Source: Apoda limacodes
Taxonomy: Eukaryota; Arthropoda; Insecta; Lepidoptera; Limacodidae
Reading direction: 5' to 3'
Assembly (NCBI GenBank): GCA_946406115.1
Contig: OX291542.1
Location: 38,273,321 to 38,337,320, forward strand
Length of the DNA: 64,000 nt
Below the pieces are notes generated by a model. It was not told the DNA's origin, searched no databases, and worked only from the letters and a program-made list of their open reading frames with translations. The position numbers and the translations under genes are program-made. Below, piece by piece: positions 33,791-45,107 of this stretch (position 1 is the first letter of the stretch; each line of letters starts with the position of its first letter).

Positions 33791-35296
33791 TTTTTTTTTG
33801 TTTTATATACCACTAAGGTGGCAAACAAGCACACGGTCCGCCTGATGGTAAGCGGTCACCGTGGCCCATGGACGCTTGCAACACCAGAAGTATCACTCGC
33901 GCGTTGCCGACCCTTTAAAATCCAATAACTTCTTTCTTGAAGAACCCTATACTGTAGTCCTTAGAGAAAACCTTGGCAGGGAGCTCATTCCACAGCCCAA
34001 GCGTCCGCGGGAGGAAGTTTCTCTGAAACCGCATTGTACGCGAACATTTCGGTTCTAAAGTGTGAGAATGAATTCCCTGCCGACTACCGAGTCAAAAGGG
34101 CCAAGCTGGTATCCGGGCGCACCTGCCCAGAGATTGCAGCAGTACTCAAAATGGCGTCGAACTTGCGACTTGTAAAGTAACAACCTTTGCCCCGACGTGA
34201 AGTACTGCTTCGCTCTGTTGAGTACACCAAGTTTTTTGGACGCCAGCTTCACCTTATCTTGTAAATGATCTCGAAACTGAACATCGCTGGAGATGTCGAC
34301 AAAAAGGATCCCAATGCTCTTGGAGATGGAGAGGGGAGTGTTCTGGAATTGTGGGACTAGAGTGAATGGAGTTTTCTTAGCGGTGAACGCGCACACTTTT
34401 GTCTTTGTAGGGTTGAATCGGACCAAGTTTACCCGTCCCCAGTCAGAGACCTTGGACAGTGTGGTCTCGAATTGAGACACAAGTTCTCCGCGGTTTTCCT
34501 CCACAACGGAACAAGGGATTTTGCGCGACCCGTGTAATAAGCGTCTCGAGTACTGTCATCTGCATAGCTATGTATGTTGTTGATGTCCAATATGTCATTG
34601 ATATGCAGTAGAAACAGCGTAGGAGACAGCACAGAGCCTTGCGGGACACCAGCATTAATGTCCATGCTATCAGAGCAACTACCGTCAACTACGGTTCGTA
34701 TGCGTACGCCGGACAAAAAGCTAGCCACCCATTTGCACAAACTTTCGGGCACTCCGTAAGATGGCAACTTCGATAGAAGACCCCGGTGCCAGACCCGATC
34801 GAACGCCTTCGCTATGTCCAGGCTACATGCCAATGCCTCCCCCTGACTCTCAATGGCTAGTGCCCATCGGTGAGTTAGATACACTAGAAGATCGCCAGTC
34901 GAGCGACCGTGGCGAAAGCCATATTGACGATCACTGACCAGGTCGTGTACTTCTAGGTATCTTAGAAGCTGTGTGTTGATCACACGCTCCATCACCTTGG
35001 AGAGGAGAGAGGTAATAGCGATAGGCCTGTAATTCGATGGATCTGATCTATCGCCCTTTTGGGGCACCGGGTGCACATTCGCGGTCTTCCATGAAGACGG
35101 AAATTGCCTAGTGTGATAGGAAAGCGCGAAGAGGCGCGTGAGTGCAGGACATAACTCAAGAGACGACTGGCAAAAGTTCCCTTCGGCAGCTTTGGCAAGC
35201 GACCAAAAAGCACGACACCCAGAAGGATAGCTCGCAAGTCGCCCACCTATTTTGCCGATTAATTGGAATTTTGCTCTGGCCGTTGCTTTCTTACTC
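33791..35296 (-). mobile_element. LINE-A copy C
   Basis: The poly-T at 33791-33799 is the 3' tail. The minus-strand frame 35325-34429 holds YRPIAITSLLSKVMERVI, GFRHGRST, SLDIAKAFDRVWH, AGVPQGSVLSPTLF and SYADDST. A frameshift around 34520 follows, then NLVRFNPTKTKVCAFTAKK (34430-34370) to ILGVLNRAKQYFTS-like sequence. Compared with copy B it lacks the segment matching 15060-15270 and is truncated at 35296. A degenerate 19-bp target duplication (CTACTCTnTAAT... at 33772-33790 and 35297-35315, 15 of 19 matching) frames it. Confidence 0.9.
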
Positions 35297-35383
35297 CTAC
35301 TCTTTAATGACCAACTCTTTCCCACTGCGCACGAACAGGTTACTAAACGATATATCGTAAAGTTATCATTGCTGCTCGCCCGT

Positions 35384-35583
35384 GCGTTCGGTTGCGGTCC
35401 AGGCCCCTGCGCTCGGTTGCGGTTCAGGCCCCTGCGCTCGGTTGCGGTCCTGGCCCCTGCGCTCGGTTGCGGTTCAGGCCCCTGCGCTCGGTTGCGGTTC
35501 AGGCCCCTGCGCTCGGTTGCGGTCCTGGCCCCTGCGCTCGGTTGCGGTTCAGGCCCCTGCGCTCGGTTGCGGTTCAGGCCCTT
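35384..35583. repeat. 25-bp GC-rich tandem repeat, 8 copies
   Basis: The unit is GCGCTCGGTTGCGGTTCAGG plus CCCCT; TTCAGG alternates with TCCTGG. Starts fall every 25 bp from 35384. All three plus frames stay open across it because the unit has no stop and 25 is not a multiple of three. The parent sequence is not seen elsewhere in the window. Confidence 0.95.
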
Positions 35584-35599
35584 GGGGGTTAAATTTCAA

Positions 35600-36965
35600 T
35601 ATAAAATAATCCTCAGTAATTTTCTCATACAAACTTTGTCACGCCCTTTTTCCGCTTAAGGGTTGAGGGTGTTAAAGAGCATATCTATTTAACGAATTTA
35701 AATTTATTTTGACCATGAAAATATTATTTTCAAAAGAAAATTTCTTTCCCCTTTCTTACTTTCGGGGTTCAATTTTTAGGAAACCCTAAAATATACCGTT
35801 TATAAAGTGTATTAAGCAGCATATGTATCAATTTTTAAATAAATTGACTCTAAACCTTGCTAAGTTTGCCATCGCTTTTCTTTCCTATGGTAAAGTTTAT
35901 TTACACAAATTTATTGTGTTAGAACGTATATACCTATACCAAATTTTAAGTAAAACGACGACTGGGTACCACTTCAAATTTTTCAAATACGAAGCGTAGT
36001 TTCAGGTTCTCCGGATCAGTTAAATGACCGGAGGATGCAAGAAACTGTGGAAGTTTCCAGACATCCATTCCCAGTTCTCTGTACATATACAATGTTTCAA
36101 ATATAGAAACTTTATTGACTCTTTTTCGAATGACAGTTTGTGACACATTGCTTCTATATTTTCCTTTGAGTTGGGTTGAATTTTCTAATGAAAATCTACT
36201 TATTTTCAACAACGAGCGACGTCCGCGCTCAAGAGGAATCTGGGAGTGTGCTATAGTCTAGGTCCTCGGCTATAGGTTTCATAAAAGTTAGTCCCGTCCG
36301 CGTAAACCTCATCTGGCGGCGGATACCTACTGGATTTGGACGTCGTGGAAGATATCATCGGTCGGGCTTTAGGTCGAAGAATTTGAATGTACTTTCTGTC
36401 CTACTATATATTTTGCAAACCTTCTATCGAGAAATCTGTATAGGCAGGTTTACGGATTTCTGTCTTTCTGTATAGATAGATAGTTTCAAATATTGTAAAG
36501 AGATACTTTAATTTCGATATATTAAGGGTTACGAATCACCTTAACCATTAAATATTTTTAATATAACCTTAAAATAACGAGTATACATTATAACTTTCCT
36601 TGACCTTGAATAGCGACTTAATTTTACTTGCCTCTGAACCCACTCTCCCTGAATCTCTCTCTCTTGAGCACCTAGCCCGTGCATCGGTAGCAAACTCACC
36701 CTTTTTGTTATATATTGTAGTCAAATTTGGACAAGTTTTCAGTTAATTCCTTTTATAATTAAAAAACCTTTTTGGCTTGGCGCAACAAAAGAGTATCTCT
36801 TTAGTATTAGTAGAGTAGTATTATATTTAGTATGTACTAGTATGCGCTTATTGCTGAATAAACTATTTCTTTTCTTTTCTTTAATTATCGGTGTATAATT
36901 TAGCGCTTAAATCATATTTTATAAGTTGGGAGAAGAAAATGTTTAGTTACATTAAAATTTAGTAT
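35600..36965. other. Mostly featureless; one unrecognised minus-strand frame
   Basis: An 88-codon frame on the minus strand (36212-35946) has varied composition (LYMYRELGMDVWKLPQFLA, then LRFVFEKFEVVPSRRFT) and reads more like protein than the other frames nearby, but I do not recognise a family and see no splice-site pair that would support an exon. The rest is AT-rich with nothing identified. Confidence 0.35.
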
Positions 36966-36969
36966 TAAT

Positions 36970-39685
36970 TTAAAAATTGCTTATTGTTTGAGTTCCAAAT
37001 TGGCTTGCAAGCACTCAGCTTCTAAATTAATAAAAAAATACCAACCTGTACAACTTGGTTTTGGTAGTAAAGGTGGTAGCGAAGTTGCAATACATTCAAC
37101 TCGCTCATTTCTTTTTGAAAAAAATCCAGAGGTGCACATTCCTGAATTATACCCATATATAATGCAATGTTACGGGTATACCTCTAAACTATCATACGGA
37201 GAAAGTAATGTTGAGTCTTCCGTCGGTGTTCAACAGGGTGATCCACTTGGACCCGTGTTTTTCAGTTTAGCCATCCATACCATTATATCAAGTTTAAATT
37301 CTAGTCTTAATATTTGGTACCTAGATGACGGAACCTTGGCAGGAATTTTTTATTATGTCAAACAAGATTTTCTTACTTTACGAAATTATTCATAAGTATT
37401 AGACTTAATCTCAATTTTTCTGAATGTGAACTCCATATTTCGGAAAATACAACTAGTGAAGAGAAAATTAGTTATATTCATAAGTTAAATGTTTTTGCTC
37501 CAGAGATTACTACTAGGATCTACTAGGATCTCCTTTATTTTCAGAAAGTATATAACAATTTTTAGAAACAAAACTTACGAACTTTGAGGAACATTCTCAG
37601 AAATTAAAGTTATTAAATTCTCATATTGCATATACAATTCTAAAATATTCTATTTTTTTTATTTTATTCAGATAATTTTTATTATTATTATTAATTAAAA
37701 TTAAATTAAAAACTAATAATTAACTAAAATAAAAACTACGAATAAAAAACCTGTTCCAAGTTGACCTGATGGGGCAGTGTACCTAAAAGGCTGGCAGTAT
37801 TTCCTCATTGAATTGCAATTGAAATTCTTTGAGCGAAATAACTGCCAGCCCTTCTGTCGTGAGACACATCGACCAAACGCTTTGAAATCGCTTTAAACAA
37901 AATATGAGTCCCCGGCGACCACGGCCCCAAGGTTTCAACCGCAAACGTATTTTCTACGTTTGCGGTTTTCAGCAGAAGTGGCAGCAGCTCCCACCACAGA
38001 AGCTGTACCAGGAAGATAAGTCGGGGCAAGGGTATCGACGCACGTGGCATCCCAAACTAATGGTCGACCCATCTTCCAAGGCACAAGACTCATGCCATCA
38101 GGCTTCTTACCATCATCTCTAAATATACCAACAGGCTCTAAAATGGCAGGAGTGTTGATGCTCACTAGAGCTCGACGTATAATGCCATTGAGGCTGCTGT
38201 GGCGAAACGTTCTGCCTGCGCTTCGAACACATGATAAGCCATGGTGACCGAGGGGATCGATCATGTCGCCGCCGTTAGTTAGTGACCGTTAGTGACCGCT
38301 CCTACACGTAAGCAAGATGCAAGTCGAAATGTGGAATTATCCATTAGGGTGCCTGTGTTTGCAGATGGAAGCGCCTGTAACCAAAGCCCTGACTCCCATG
38401 TTGAAGCTGCAAGAAGACGAGCACGATCTGCAGAATTGACAGCCGTTTCTAAAAGTATTTTCCGGTTCAATTCGCAAAGCGGCCCGTCCCACAATCTTTG
38501 TGATGTTGAAATAATAAATTATATATTATTATATTCTAAAATATAGTTTATTTGTTCCAAAATTTTCATATTTATACGTACTAGTCCAATGTGGCAGTTC
38601 ACAGAATTTTTGGATATGTTTGATACCTGCCTAAAAAATACAACAGAAAAAATTCTAAATTTATCTTTTTCCTCTTTTTCTTAGGTTCAAGCTTCTTTAC
38701 CGATTTGCCTAGACGGAATCGGTTAAAGGAAAAATTCCAGTGTGGCTTTACCAGCTTTTCTTTTTTCTGCTAACAGGTCTTTAGTACTTAGTAAACAAGT
38801 TTTACACAAAGATGATGTTAACATACCATTTTTGCCAGAAGCTACAGAGGCCTGGAAGACTCTGTCCCAGCGAGGCTGTACCAAAGGAATTAAACCAACA
38901 AAAACTTTGGGATACTCCGTTGGTTCAGAGAGTTTTTCAAAATCTAATTCACATTTCATCTTGTGAACGTGAACATGCACGCCTTCTTGCTGTTTTAGAC
39001 AAAGAAGCTAGCCACTGGCTTCACGCTATACCATCGACTTCTTTCAGTACAATGTTAGATAACGAAAACTTCAGAGTCGTAATCGGTCTTCGTCTCGGTA
39101 TAACTGTTTGCCTCCCACACACCTGCATTTGTGGCAGTGTCATCGACGAGTTTGGATTACACGGACTTTCTTGCAAAAAAAGTGGAGGCAGAATACCACG
39201 CCACTTTTCCCTAATATCATCAAAATATCTCTTGCCACTTGTAACGTCCCTTCTACTCTTGAACCAGCTTGAATTTCACGAGATGATGGCAAGAGACCTG
39301 ATGGCATGACGCTTGTGCCCTGGGAGAGGTGTAGGGCTTTAGTGTGGGACGCTATATGCGTAAATACTCTAGCCTTCTCTTATCTTAGTTGCACAGCGTC
39401 AAAAGCCGGGGTGGTGGCGGAATCTGCGGAGGATCGTTGGCGGCAGAAATACAAATCTATTCTTAAAGACTACGTTTTTTTGCTGCTTACGTATGAAACT
39501 TTTGGTCCATGGGGACCTAGTGCAAGAAATTTCCTTAAGTTCACTCACTCCTAAGCTGGTCGGTGCCACATGTGACAAGAGGGCTTGCTGCTTCCTCAAA
39601 CAAAGGTTGAGTATTGCAGTTGCGGCCAGCGTTCTTGCCACTATGCCTTTAGGTGCAGGCCTCTTCGATCCTTCTTTAGTTTAAT
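36970..39685 (+). pseudogene. Retroelement with YLDDGT reverse transcriptase and C-terminal nuclease-like region, interrupted
   Basis: The reverse transcriptase part (36988-37395) shows YQPVQLGFGSKGGSEVAIH, PELYPYIMQCYG, GVQQGDPLGPVFFSL and WYLDDGTLAG (catalytic LDD). Frame-shifted sequence to 37637 (LNFSECELHI, LLNSHIAYTILKYS) is broken by an antisense insertion (37649-38532) and resumes LKYSLFVPKFSYLY. It continues with ALPAFLFSANRSL (38740), LLAVLDKEASHWLHAIPST (38980), RVVIGLRLGIT and a Cys/His cluster CICGSVIDEFGLHGLSC (C-x-C-x9-H-x3-C, 39125). RDDGKRPDGMTLVPW and LVWDAICVNTLA (39280-39375) follow, then YETFGPWGPSA and KQRLSIAVA. A knuckle followed by PD-x15-D resembles the restriction-like endonuclease end of R2-type LINEs. 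At least three frameshifts. Lineage name uncertain. Confidence 0.8.
37649..38532 (-). mobile_element. Antisense 5'-truncated copy of the same YLDDGT-type retroelement
   Basis: Flanked by a 12-bp target duplication, ATTCTAAAATAT, at 37637-37648 and 38533-38544, with T/A-rich sequence (its tail) at the left. Minus strand: ARLLAASTWESGLWLQALPS (38430-38370) and FRLASCLRVGA, then a deletion removes the first Cys pair; DPLGHHGLSCVRSAGRTFRH (38255-38200), FRDDGKKPDGMSLVPW (38120) and PLVWDATCVDTLAPTYLPG (38065-38010) follow. After a second deletion come FAVETLGPWSPG (37935) and SYFAQRISIAIQ (37840). Only the C-terminal third was copied, as expected for target-primed reverse transcription. Confidence 0.85.
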
Positions 39686-39804
39686 ATATTATATTTATTA
39701 GTTATAGATTTTTTACATTTTTATAATAATGTAGTTTTTAATGTATTGTTGCTATGTTAATAATAAAAAAATAATTATTCAGGAAATGGTATTCTAAGGG
39801 AATG

Positions 39805-39806
39805 GT

Positions 39807-39840
<34 letters not shown>
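39805..39840. repeat. (TA)n microsatellite
   Basis: Uninterrupted TA dinucleotides followed by a T-run. Confidence 0.95.
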
Positions 39841-39842
<2 letters not shown>

Positions 39843-39843
39843 T

Positions 39844-40140
39844 TTATATAATCCTTTTGAGAAAATCGATTGTAGCCATCGATAATTTGTGGTGGTGTAG
39901 GTGTAGGGATTTTAATTTGTACAAAATGTAGTTTTCATACGGCAAAAATGGCATTGTAGGCACTTTACTCCATTTACTTCGAGGGTCATTATCACAAATA
40001 GATTGGAAATCTTCATGCCTTTCTTGAACGATTTTCAACTACCTGAATAAGGGGGTTACGGCACCATATCACATCCAAACAGTGAGGCAGACTATACAGA
40101 AGACGTCCTCGGACATCAGCCCATGTGTCAAGCCTCGGTG
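39844..40140 (-). repeat. Repeat X, copy 2
   Basis: Opposite-strand match to 25195-25375 (GGCTGATGTCCGAGGACGTC, GTGCCGTAACCCCC, GAAAATCGTTCAAGAAAGGC). It extends farther (YENYILYKLKS frame), so it retains sequence lost from copy 1. A separate piece at 40735-40800 matches 25150-25200. Function unknown. Confidence 0.65.
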
Positions 40141-40984
40141 TAGGTACTGTAGAGGTTACGACCTCTTGTTAAGTATAAAGGAAGTAAATATGCTAGCGAA
40201 CGCTTTTACGCAGCAAATACTTCGTAGTGTTTTTATGAAAATATAATAGATGGTGTCAGTGTGTTTTTAAATAAAAACAATCGTAATTTAGAGTTTGTCA
40301 TTATTTTGATATTGATTGACATTCCAGTGAAAAATATAGATCGGACAAGTCTATATAGGTTTGGAGGGCCGATTCCTGTCTCTATCAGGGAGCCCTAGAA
40401 TATGTAGAATGGTTTAACATTGTCAGTAGACTTAGGAATAGATACTCCTGTAACCAATATTTATAACGCATCGTCACCATTGCGACTAAATATAGAAGTT
40501 ACCAATTGTAATGGAAAGACGACCCGAGGTCCATGGAAGGATGACCTAATAATCGAAGAAGTACATCAGCTAAGTTATGTTTCTTTACTAATTCTCCTAG
40601 GTAGAAGTTGTGCCTAAATGATGTTTATTCTTGTGGCAATTTAAAAGAGCATTATATAGAAAAGATCTCCCGATACCGTATTTTTATTAGTAGCAGAGAT
40701 TCCCCATACCTAGTAAGAAATAGGTTGAAGCAGCTTTTTTACGCCACCGCACGCTGCAGTACTATGAGAAAGTTGACTGGCAATACGTCGAGGTTTTTAC
40801 AAAATAAGTCAGACATGACCTATCCAGCTACAAAAATAAGTGAAACGGGGGATTTCATGTCCTCGAATCTATTTACAATCGCACTGATGTCTTTAAGTCT
40901 TGATAACTGAAAAGGACAAGACATAAGTAAATGTAATCAGCGAGTAAATCTCACATCTTCAATTTTCTGACGATGATATTACAG
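40141..40984. other. No gene recognised; holds a fragment of repeat X
   Basis: The fragment at about 40735-40800 carries AGTTGACTGGCAATACGTCG. The rest shows nothing I can place. Confidence 0.5.
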
Positions 40985-42200
40985 TGCAGTTGGGTAAACA
41001 TTTAGGTTGGGTAAGATGTACGAAGCTTCGTCACGTCTTTACCTCGTCCATACTGCAGTGCTCTTACCTGCTCTTACCTGCTCTTTCTGGGACAAGTAGT
41101 CCATACTAATACCATAAATGCGAAAGTAACTCTGTCTGTCTGTCTATTTGTCTGACAAGGCTACTTGAAAGCGTCAAGTGTGAGTCGTTTTTATTTCTAT
41201 AATTGAGGAGTTGCCATTGAAATCCTACTCCGATAATCGAATTTAGGGTGGGTAGAACCGCGGGAAAATTTGGCATGGAGACATTTTGAGTCCGTGGGAA
41301 GGACATAGGTTACTTGAAAACGACAAGCGTGAGTCGCATTTTTTCGGAAATTGAGAAGATGCCGTTGAAATCCTACACCGATAACCGTACTTCTGGCGGG
41401 CGGAACCGCAGGCAAAAGCTAGTAGATAATAAATAAAGCGATCGCGTTTCAACACGACCTTACATCATCAAATTCTGAGGAACCACTTCTCTACTCGTGA
41501 AAGATTAGACGAACAGTTGACTGTTAAGATGGGTACAGATTATTTACAACACAACATACAATGCAACACGAATGTATGTGGACGGTATGCGTGCACGCTG
41601 CGCGCCTCAACAACGGACATTCCTGGCAGTGTTCAGAGCGCACGCCATGAAGCCGTTTGATTTTGAAGTGTACATGACTATATTGGTATTTCAATTATTT
41701 TATTACAACACTGTATTAAAAAGTCCCAGTCGTCATCTCCATCGATTTTTACAATCGACAATTTAAATATCGCTGGCTGAAGGCAGGTCCGCCGCGAATT
41801 AGCCGTCCAGATTACACTGCGCGCACTCAAAACGTTCGTCGAAAACCGACAATAGGCGGGAACCAACGCGCGTCTTGCGAATGCATGTAGCGTGCGCGCA
41901 ATTGATTTTAGTGCGTTCGCGAACACATTAAAATGTATGGGAAATGTTGCATTGCAATACAAAATCGCTACTGAAGCAATGGCGCTCCAACACAACTTAA
42001 CATCAAAACACTTACGAACTGCTTTACAGGTGGAAAGTTGAACGAACGACTGTTGGAAGACGGTGCAGTGTAGTAGCAGTAAAAAATGCGGGCGATTCGA
42101 ATAGGTACATAGTTAAATGACTAAATTATCCCGAAAATATGCCAACCCATGCCCGGCTAGGGAGGGTGTCTGTGCCTGGCTACGCCCTGGCGGCGCCGAC
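40985..42200 (-). repeat. Composite repeat P, copy 2
   Basis: Opposite-strand counterpart of 23225-24012, with the same block order (GAAGCTTCGTCACGTC, CTGCTCTTACCTGCTC, the Helitron-like part, ACAGTTGACTGT, AACGAACGACTGTTGGAAGA, CCATGCCCGGCTAGG). It is longer than copy 1 because it keeps about 200 bp at 41760-41960 (GCGCGCACTCAAAACGTTCG) missing there. Confidence 0.8.
41113..41422 (+). mobile_element. Helitron-like non-autonomous element within repeat P copy 2
   Basis: Starts around ATAAATGCGAAAGTAACTCT, includes ATTGAGGAGTTGCCATTGAA twice in diverged form, and ends GGCAAAAGCTAG before T, the CTRR|T ending of Helitrons. The internal duplication (41160-41290 and 41300-41422) looks like a local repeat. 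The matching antisense stretch is 23690-23890. Confidence 0.6.
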
Positions 42201-42400
42201 ATGTGTGAAGGCAAAATTTAGATTTGAAGCTTTGCGGTTAAAAAGATTCGTCAACTTACAGACGAAGCCACAGCCCGGCTAGTATATTTTAGTTACTTTC
42301 ATAGCGTGATGTCCTATGGTATCTTATTATGGGGACGCGCAGCTGATATATTAACAAGCAGCAGAAGAAGTCCATTCGAGCAATATACAATTTATCTTCT
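42200..42400 (+). mobile_element. LINE-S fragment, copy 3
   Basis: The frame KKIRQLTDEATARLVYFSYF then MSYGILLWGRAAD, followed by a shift and KSIRAIYNL, matches 28870-29035 and 48890-49050. Truncated on both sides. Confidence 0.82.
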
Positions 42401-42544
42401 CCGTTTCTTCTCCCCAAAACGCCATCTTGATTCCGAAACGGTATAAATTCCTTGCATGTTATACTGACGTCAAAAAAGTGATATTGTATCCTATTTTTGA
42501 GAAATAAACTATTTGAATTCGAAGTCAAGTTTCAGGCGGTAGTT

Positions 42545-42817
42545 TCAATACATATATTTGATGATTTTTTTTTGTATATTTTCTATGCGTGAGATGTAAA
42601 TGTTATATTTGGGGCTCCAAATTTGAGATGCATATTCAAGATTGCTGCGGACAAAAGTGCAATACAAGATTTTAAAAGTCTTCGCTCTACTGAAATTATT
42701 AGAATTACGCATCACAAACCCAAGTGCCTTAGAGGCTTTAGATACAATACCGTTAAGGCCCCTATTACAGAATTCAGTGAAATTTAGCAGTTTCTGAAGA
42801 AATATGTACATTAACAA
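42545..42817 (-). mobile_element. Fragment of another LINE (reverse transcriptase C-terminus)
   Basis: Minus-strand frame of 90 codons: KASKALGFVMRNSNNF, KILYCTFVRSNLEYASQIW, then PKYNIYISRIENIQKKI. This is the post-catalytic region of CR1/jockey-type enzymes (the LEYASxxW motif). It differs from LINE-A, S and T, so a further family is represented. Confidence 0.78.
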
Positions 42818-42820
42818 TTC

Positions 42821-43689
42821 CTCTACAATTAATGTGACTTTTCTTTTTTTTGGTACTTGCTTCGTTTTTTAATTAAAAATGAAAATGCAATGCAGTCTTT
42901 TAAAATTAAATTCGTAACTACTACTAAACGGTTGCGACGATTTTGATCGCTCTTGCAGCAAAATGTGAAAGCTTAGTTGTTTTTAAATTGTGAGATTTTT
43001 TTTTTAAATCCAATAATATTTTCCTAAGAAAATTAAAGAAAACCTAAATTACGGGTTGCTGAAAACAAGCGGGTCCCTGCGCGGGCGCGGGCGTCAGTGT
43101 TTTGCTAGCAATCGGACGGGGAGGCTGTGTCTCACGTCGTTCTGTTACGCTGACCATTATTTCTGGTACACACACACGTCCTTTATGTATGCCTACAGCA
43201 ATTTATTTGAGTGTGTGCGTTTAAAGAATTTGCAATAGAGAATAGAATGAATTGTTTGATATTGTGTTTTGCGCCAAGACGCTTTAGGTTATTATTTTAG
43301 TTAAGTACTCGTACCTACCTATAGTTATGATCTCGTGCATGAAGAATATAGGTACCAAATACGTTTAGATTTTTCTAAATTTTGACATGACAACTGATTA
43401 TATTTTCATCGTAATTTAACTAAGCCAGTCTAGTGTTCGAGTAAAATGCAGAATGTACCTACCTATGTTTATGTTATGTATTGAAAAGCGTACTTTGGTT
43501 GTAGTCCATTGAAATGTCACAATTTAGGGACCGAATATTGCATTTGTTAAAGGACGCAAAAAAGAGAATTTTTATAAAAAATTTCTCACTTTTTTGCTTA
43601 TAACTTCTTTAATTTTTAATTTAGGGCAAAAACTTATATAAACATATTTGTAGGCAAAACAATTTGCTACAAATTATGTCTAAGGAATT
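42821..43689. other. No feature recognised
   Basis: AT-rich apart from a short GC-rich patch (43075-43110). No open frame of note. Confidence 0.55.
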
Positions 43690-44219
43690 TTTTGGAAGAT
43701 TTGATTGTTTGTTTGTGTGTTTGTTTGTATTGAATAGCTTTCGAAACTACTGGACCGATTTGAAAAATTCTTTTACCATTAGAAGTCGACATTATCCCTA
43801 ATGAACATAGGCTACTTTTTACCGGGAAAATGCTACATTCCTACGGGAAAACAGGTAATAGGACAATGGTAAAATAATTATCTTTTTGTACTTATTTTTT
43901 CACATAACTTCTAAACGGCTAAACCGATTGGATTGAAATTTAATATGGGTATTTCGATGGTTTCCTGGATGATTTAGAAATACAATTGGACCCGGTAGGT
44001 GGCGCTGCTGTCGGTATGTCAACTACTAAACGGCTTGACGATTGGAGCGATTGGGTTGAAATTTTGTATGTGTATTTCCATGGTTTCACAGACACGAGTG
44101 TATTGTGCCATTAAAGAGGAAAAATTTAATTGATTGTATTTTCTATAATTGAGGAGTTGCTGTAAGAACCTACGCCAATAAAGAAATTTAAGGCGAGCGA
44201 AGCCGCTGGCAGAAGCTAG
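43690..44219 (+). mobile_element. Helitron-like non-autonomous element
   Basis: GTTTGTTTGT repeats, AACTACTGGACCGATTTGAA and CTTCTAAACGGCTAAACCGA lie at the left and TTGAGGAGTTGC and GGCGAGCGAAGCCGC at the right, ending AGAAGCTAG before T. The CTAG|T ending and the wording are those of insect Helitron-derived repeats. No Rep/helicase coding. The 5' end is approximate. Confidence 0.65.
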
Positions 44220-45105
44220 TATCTTTATATTTTTTTTCTACCAAAACTGACAGACTATTTATGTTCATATAGAACAGCTGCCTGATTTTATCGGAACTAA
44301 TGATAGAATTATAGGACTTACTCTTTTACCCCGGTTTCCCCGTTCGGCATTAAAAAGGTTCATTCGTAAACCTTTCCATATATCGTCGACTATATCATGT
44401 AACGTAACTATTTTGTAGTAAAATAATAGGTATGTGGTATATATATATATATATGCGTACCTATATATATATACATACAATAAGTTGCCAAATAAGTTTT
44501 ATTGTTTTGACTTTGTAATACGATACCCTTTATAGGTGCTATGGCAATTATATAAAAATGTTAAAAAAAATATTTAATTAGACGCAATCAATGATTAATC
44601 TGATTTTGTGTTGTAAATCTAGAATAATAAAAAGAAAAAGGCTAAAATCATATTAACATCTGTGTGCCTTTTACCTGATTTTTGTGAATTGGTCGCTATT
44701 TCATGAAACTACTAATACTATAAGCATGTACATATCTTTCTAAATACGACGTATAGTTGGTAAAAGATCATATTTCCATATAATATAGGACTTTGAAATG
44801 TGTCTCTTAATGTCCCCTCATTACCATTTGATAATATGCACCACTATGCTGTCGCCGCTCACTAGAGTCGGTGACAGTCATCTCTTTGCTGTAGGGCGAA
44901 GCACAGGTTTGATAAACATTGTAATTACATACATTATAAAAAATCTAATTACCATTTATCTCATTACCGTTCATTACCTTCTAGATATATCGAATGGAAA
45001 TGAGAAATCACAAATGGTTATGGGATATCGGCCTAGCAACAGGCGGACAATTAGCTTGGTATAAAAAAAACTACATATTTTTCGTCTTATTTATGTACGA
45101 TTTTC
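44220..45105. other. No gene recognised
   Basis: AT-rich, with two short (TA)n tracts at 44438-44475. An 88-codon plus frame at 44798 lacks any motif. Confidence 0.55.
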
Positions 45106-45107
45106 TA

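Noticed and set aside
42240..42283. CCCGGCTAGT looked like a Helitron CTAG|T end inserted in a LINE
   Set aside because: The bases to the left read KKIRQLTDEATARLV, which continues the LINE-S protein of the other copies without a break. It is simply LINE sequence.
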